From Bolinopsis microptera (lineage: Eukaryota; Ctenophora; Tentaculata; Lobata; Bolinopsidae): DNA of 64,000 bases. The notes under the pieces are model-generated. The model ran no database searches. It saw nothing but the letters and a program-made list of their open reading frames with translations, and was not told the DNA's origin. A program made the translations under genes and the position numbers. This document shows positions 45,347 through 64,000 of the stretch, one piece after another. The DNA is taken from NCBI RefSeq assembly GCF_026151205.1, contig NC_087072.1, positions 11,446,169-11,510,168 on the forward strand, given 5' to 3'. Position 1 is the stretch's first letter. The number at the start of each line of letters is the position of its first letter.

Positions 45347-45979
45347 TACTCGAATATACTTGAGATCTGAAAAAATTTCTCAGACTCCGAAGGTCATACC
45401 CTAAACAATAAATGACGTTTTTAAACCATTCTTAAGTTACTAACACTGACAACTTGGTTCCTTTTTTGGGACATCTTCAGTGCATCTTAACATGTGATAT
45501 ATACCCTGTTTTTTTGCAAAGGAAAATATCATGGTAAAATAGAGTTTTGATTGTTTTATGAGTAGCAGCAATGAGTCTATAAATAGATTGCTTTGTCACC
45601 TGAAACTTGCTTGTCTATGTGATCTATTCCAACAGATATTACAGTACATTACTACAGAATAGTATAGACAGACTAGTTTCATATGTCGACATCCCCCGGG
45701 GCTATGGATCTGCTGGTAGCATATAAGTCTGTCTGAGCAATTCCCACCTCTTTACAACAGTACAACTGGCTGATAATTATGAAGGCAACATATTATCACT
45801 TTTTAGGTCACATTATTATGCAACAACATTCAGAATAATCAATTTTCGATCAAAATTTGGGTGGTAGTTGCGGTTTATTTGTGCGATTTTAATCAGTTTT
45901 TTACTGACATAAGATTATTTTTTATATAAATTCATCAATAATCCTTTGTAGGAACCATGGCGGATGGTCCATGGTTAGG

Positions 45980-63870
<17,891 letters not shown>

Positions 63871-64000
63871 GTGAGTAGTTATTTAATCTCTTGAAAAATA
63901 CGAAATTTGCGTTTTTATAGCAAATGTACTGAAAACAATGAACGCACGTCAAAGCGCACGTCATGATGTACTCAAAATGTACATTTGTTTATGTTATTAT

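Overview
The window is eukaryotic, from an animal: AT-rich DNA with multi-exon genes, canonical GT-AG introns, many microsatellites, minisatellites and short DNA transposons, and metazoan families (IA-2/phogrin receptor, RGS22-like protein, rhodopsin-type GPCR, carbohydrate sulfotransferase). The combination of EFF-1/AFF-1-like fusogen genes with several single-exon genes nested in host introns makes an early-branching animal plausible, with a ctenophore as best guess. That is inference; no species marker was seen. Exon boundaries below come from reading splice sites and reading-frame phase by eye.

Layout. 0.6-4.7 kb (- strand): two tandem cathepsin L-like genes. The upstream one (2638-4745) is complete in seven exons; the second (609-1600) carries a 2-base frameshift and has no visible 3' exons. 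7-12.2 kb (+): a four-EF-hand calmodulin/troponin C-like gene with two alternative first exons. 14.2-17.9 kb (+): a five-exon cytochrome b561-domain protein. 18.3-38.4 kb (+): a 20-kb, about 21-exon RGS22-like gene. Three of its introns hold four intronless genes on the opposite strand: an HSD11B1-like dehydrogenase, two EFF-1/AFF-1-like membrane-fusion protein candidates, and a class A GPCR. 39.1-41.4 kb (+): a seven-exon carbohydrate sulfotransferase. 42-45.4 kb: transposon debris. 46 kb to the right edge (+): the 5' twelve exons of a PTPRN/PTPRN2 (IA-2/phogrin) gene, whose phosphatase domain lies mostly outside the window.

Repeats. The largest is a roughly 5.2-kb inverted-repeat (foldback) element at 50.3-55.5 kb in a PTPRN intron, built from short GCG-centred palindromes and mirrored (GT)n/(CA)n tracts. 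Three hAT-type miniature elements are seen, two with perfect 8-bp target duplications. In the RGS22-like gene one minisatellite consists of copies of an exon end plus splice donor, and a decayed partial copy of the largest exon lies in the following intron.

Most worth following up: the paired fusogen-like genes, which share a 104-base identical tract; the foldback element; the nested-gene arrangement; and the alternative first exons of the EF-hand gene.
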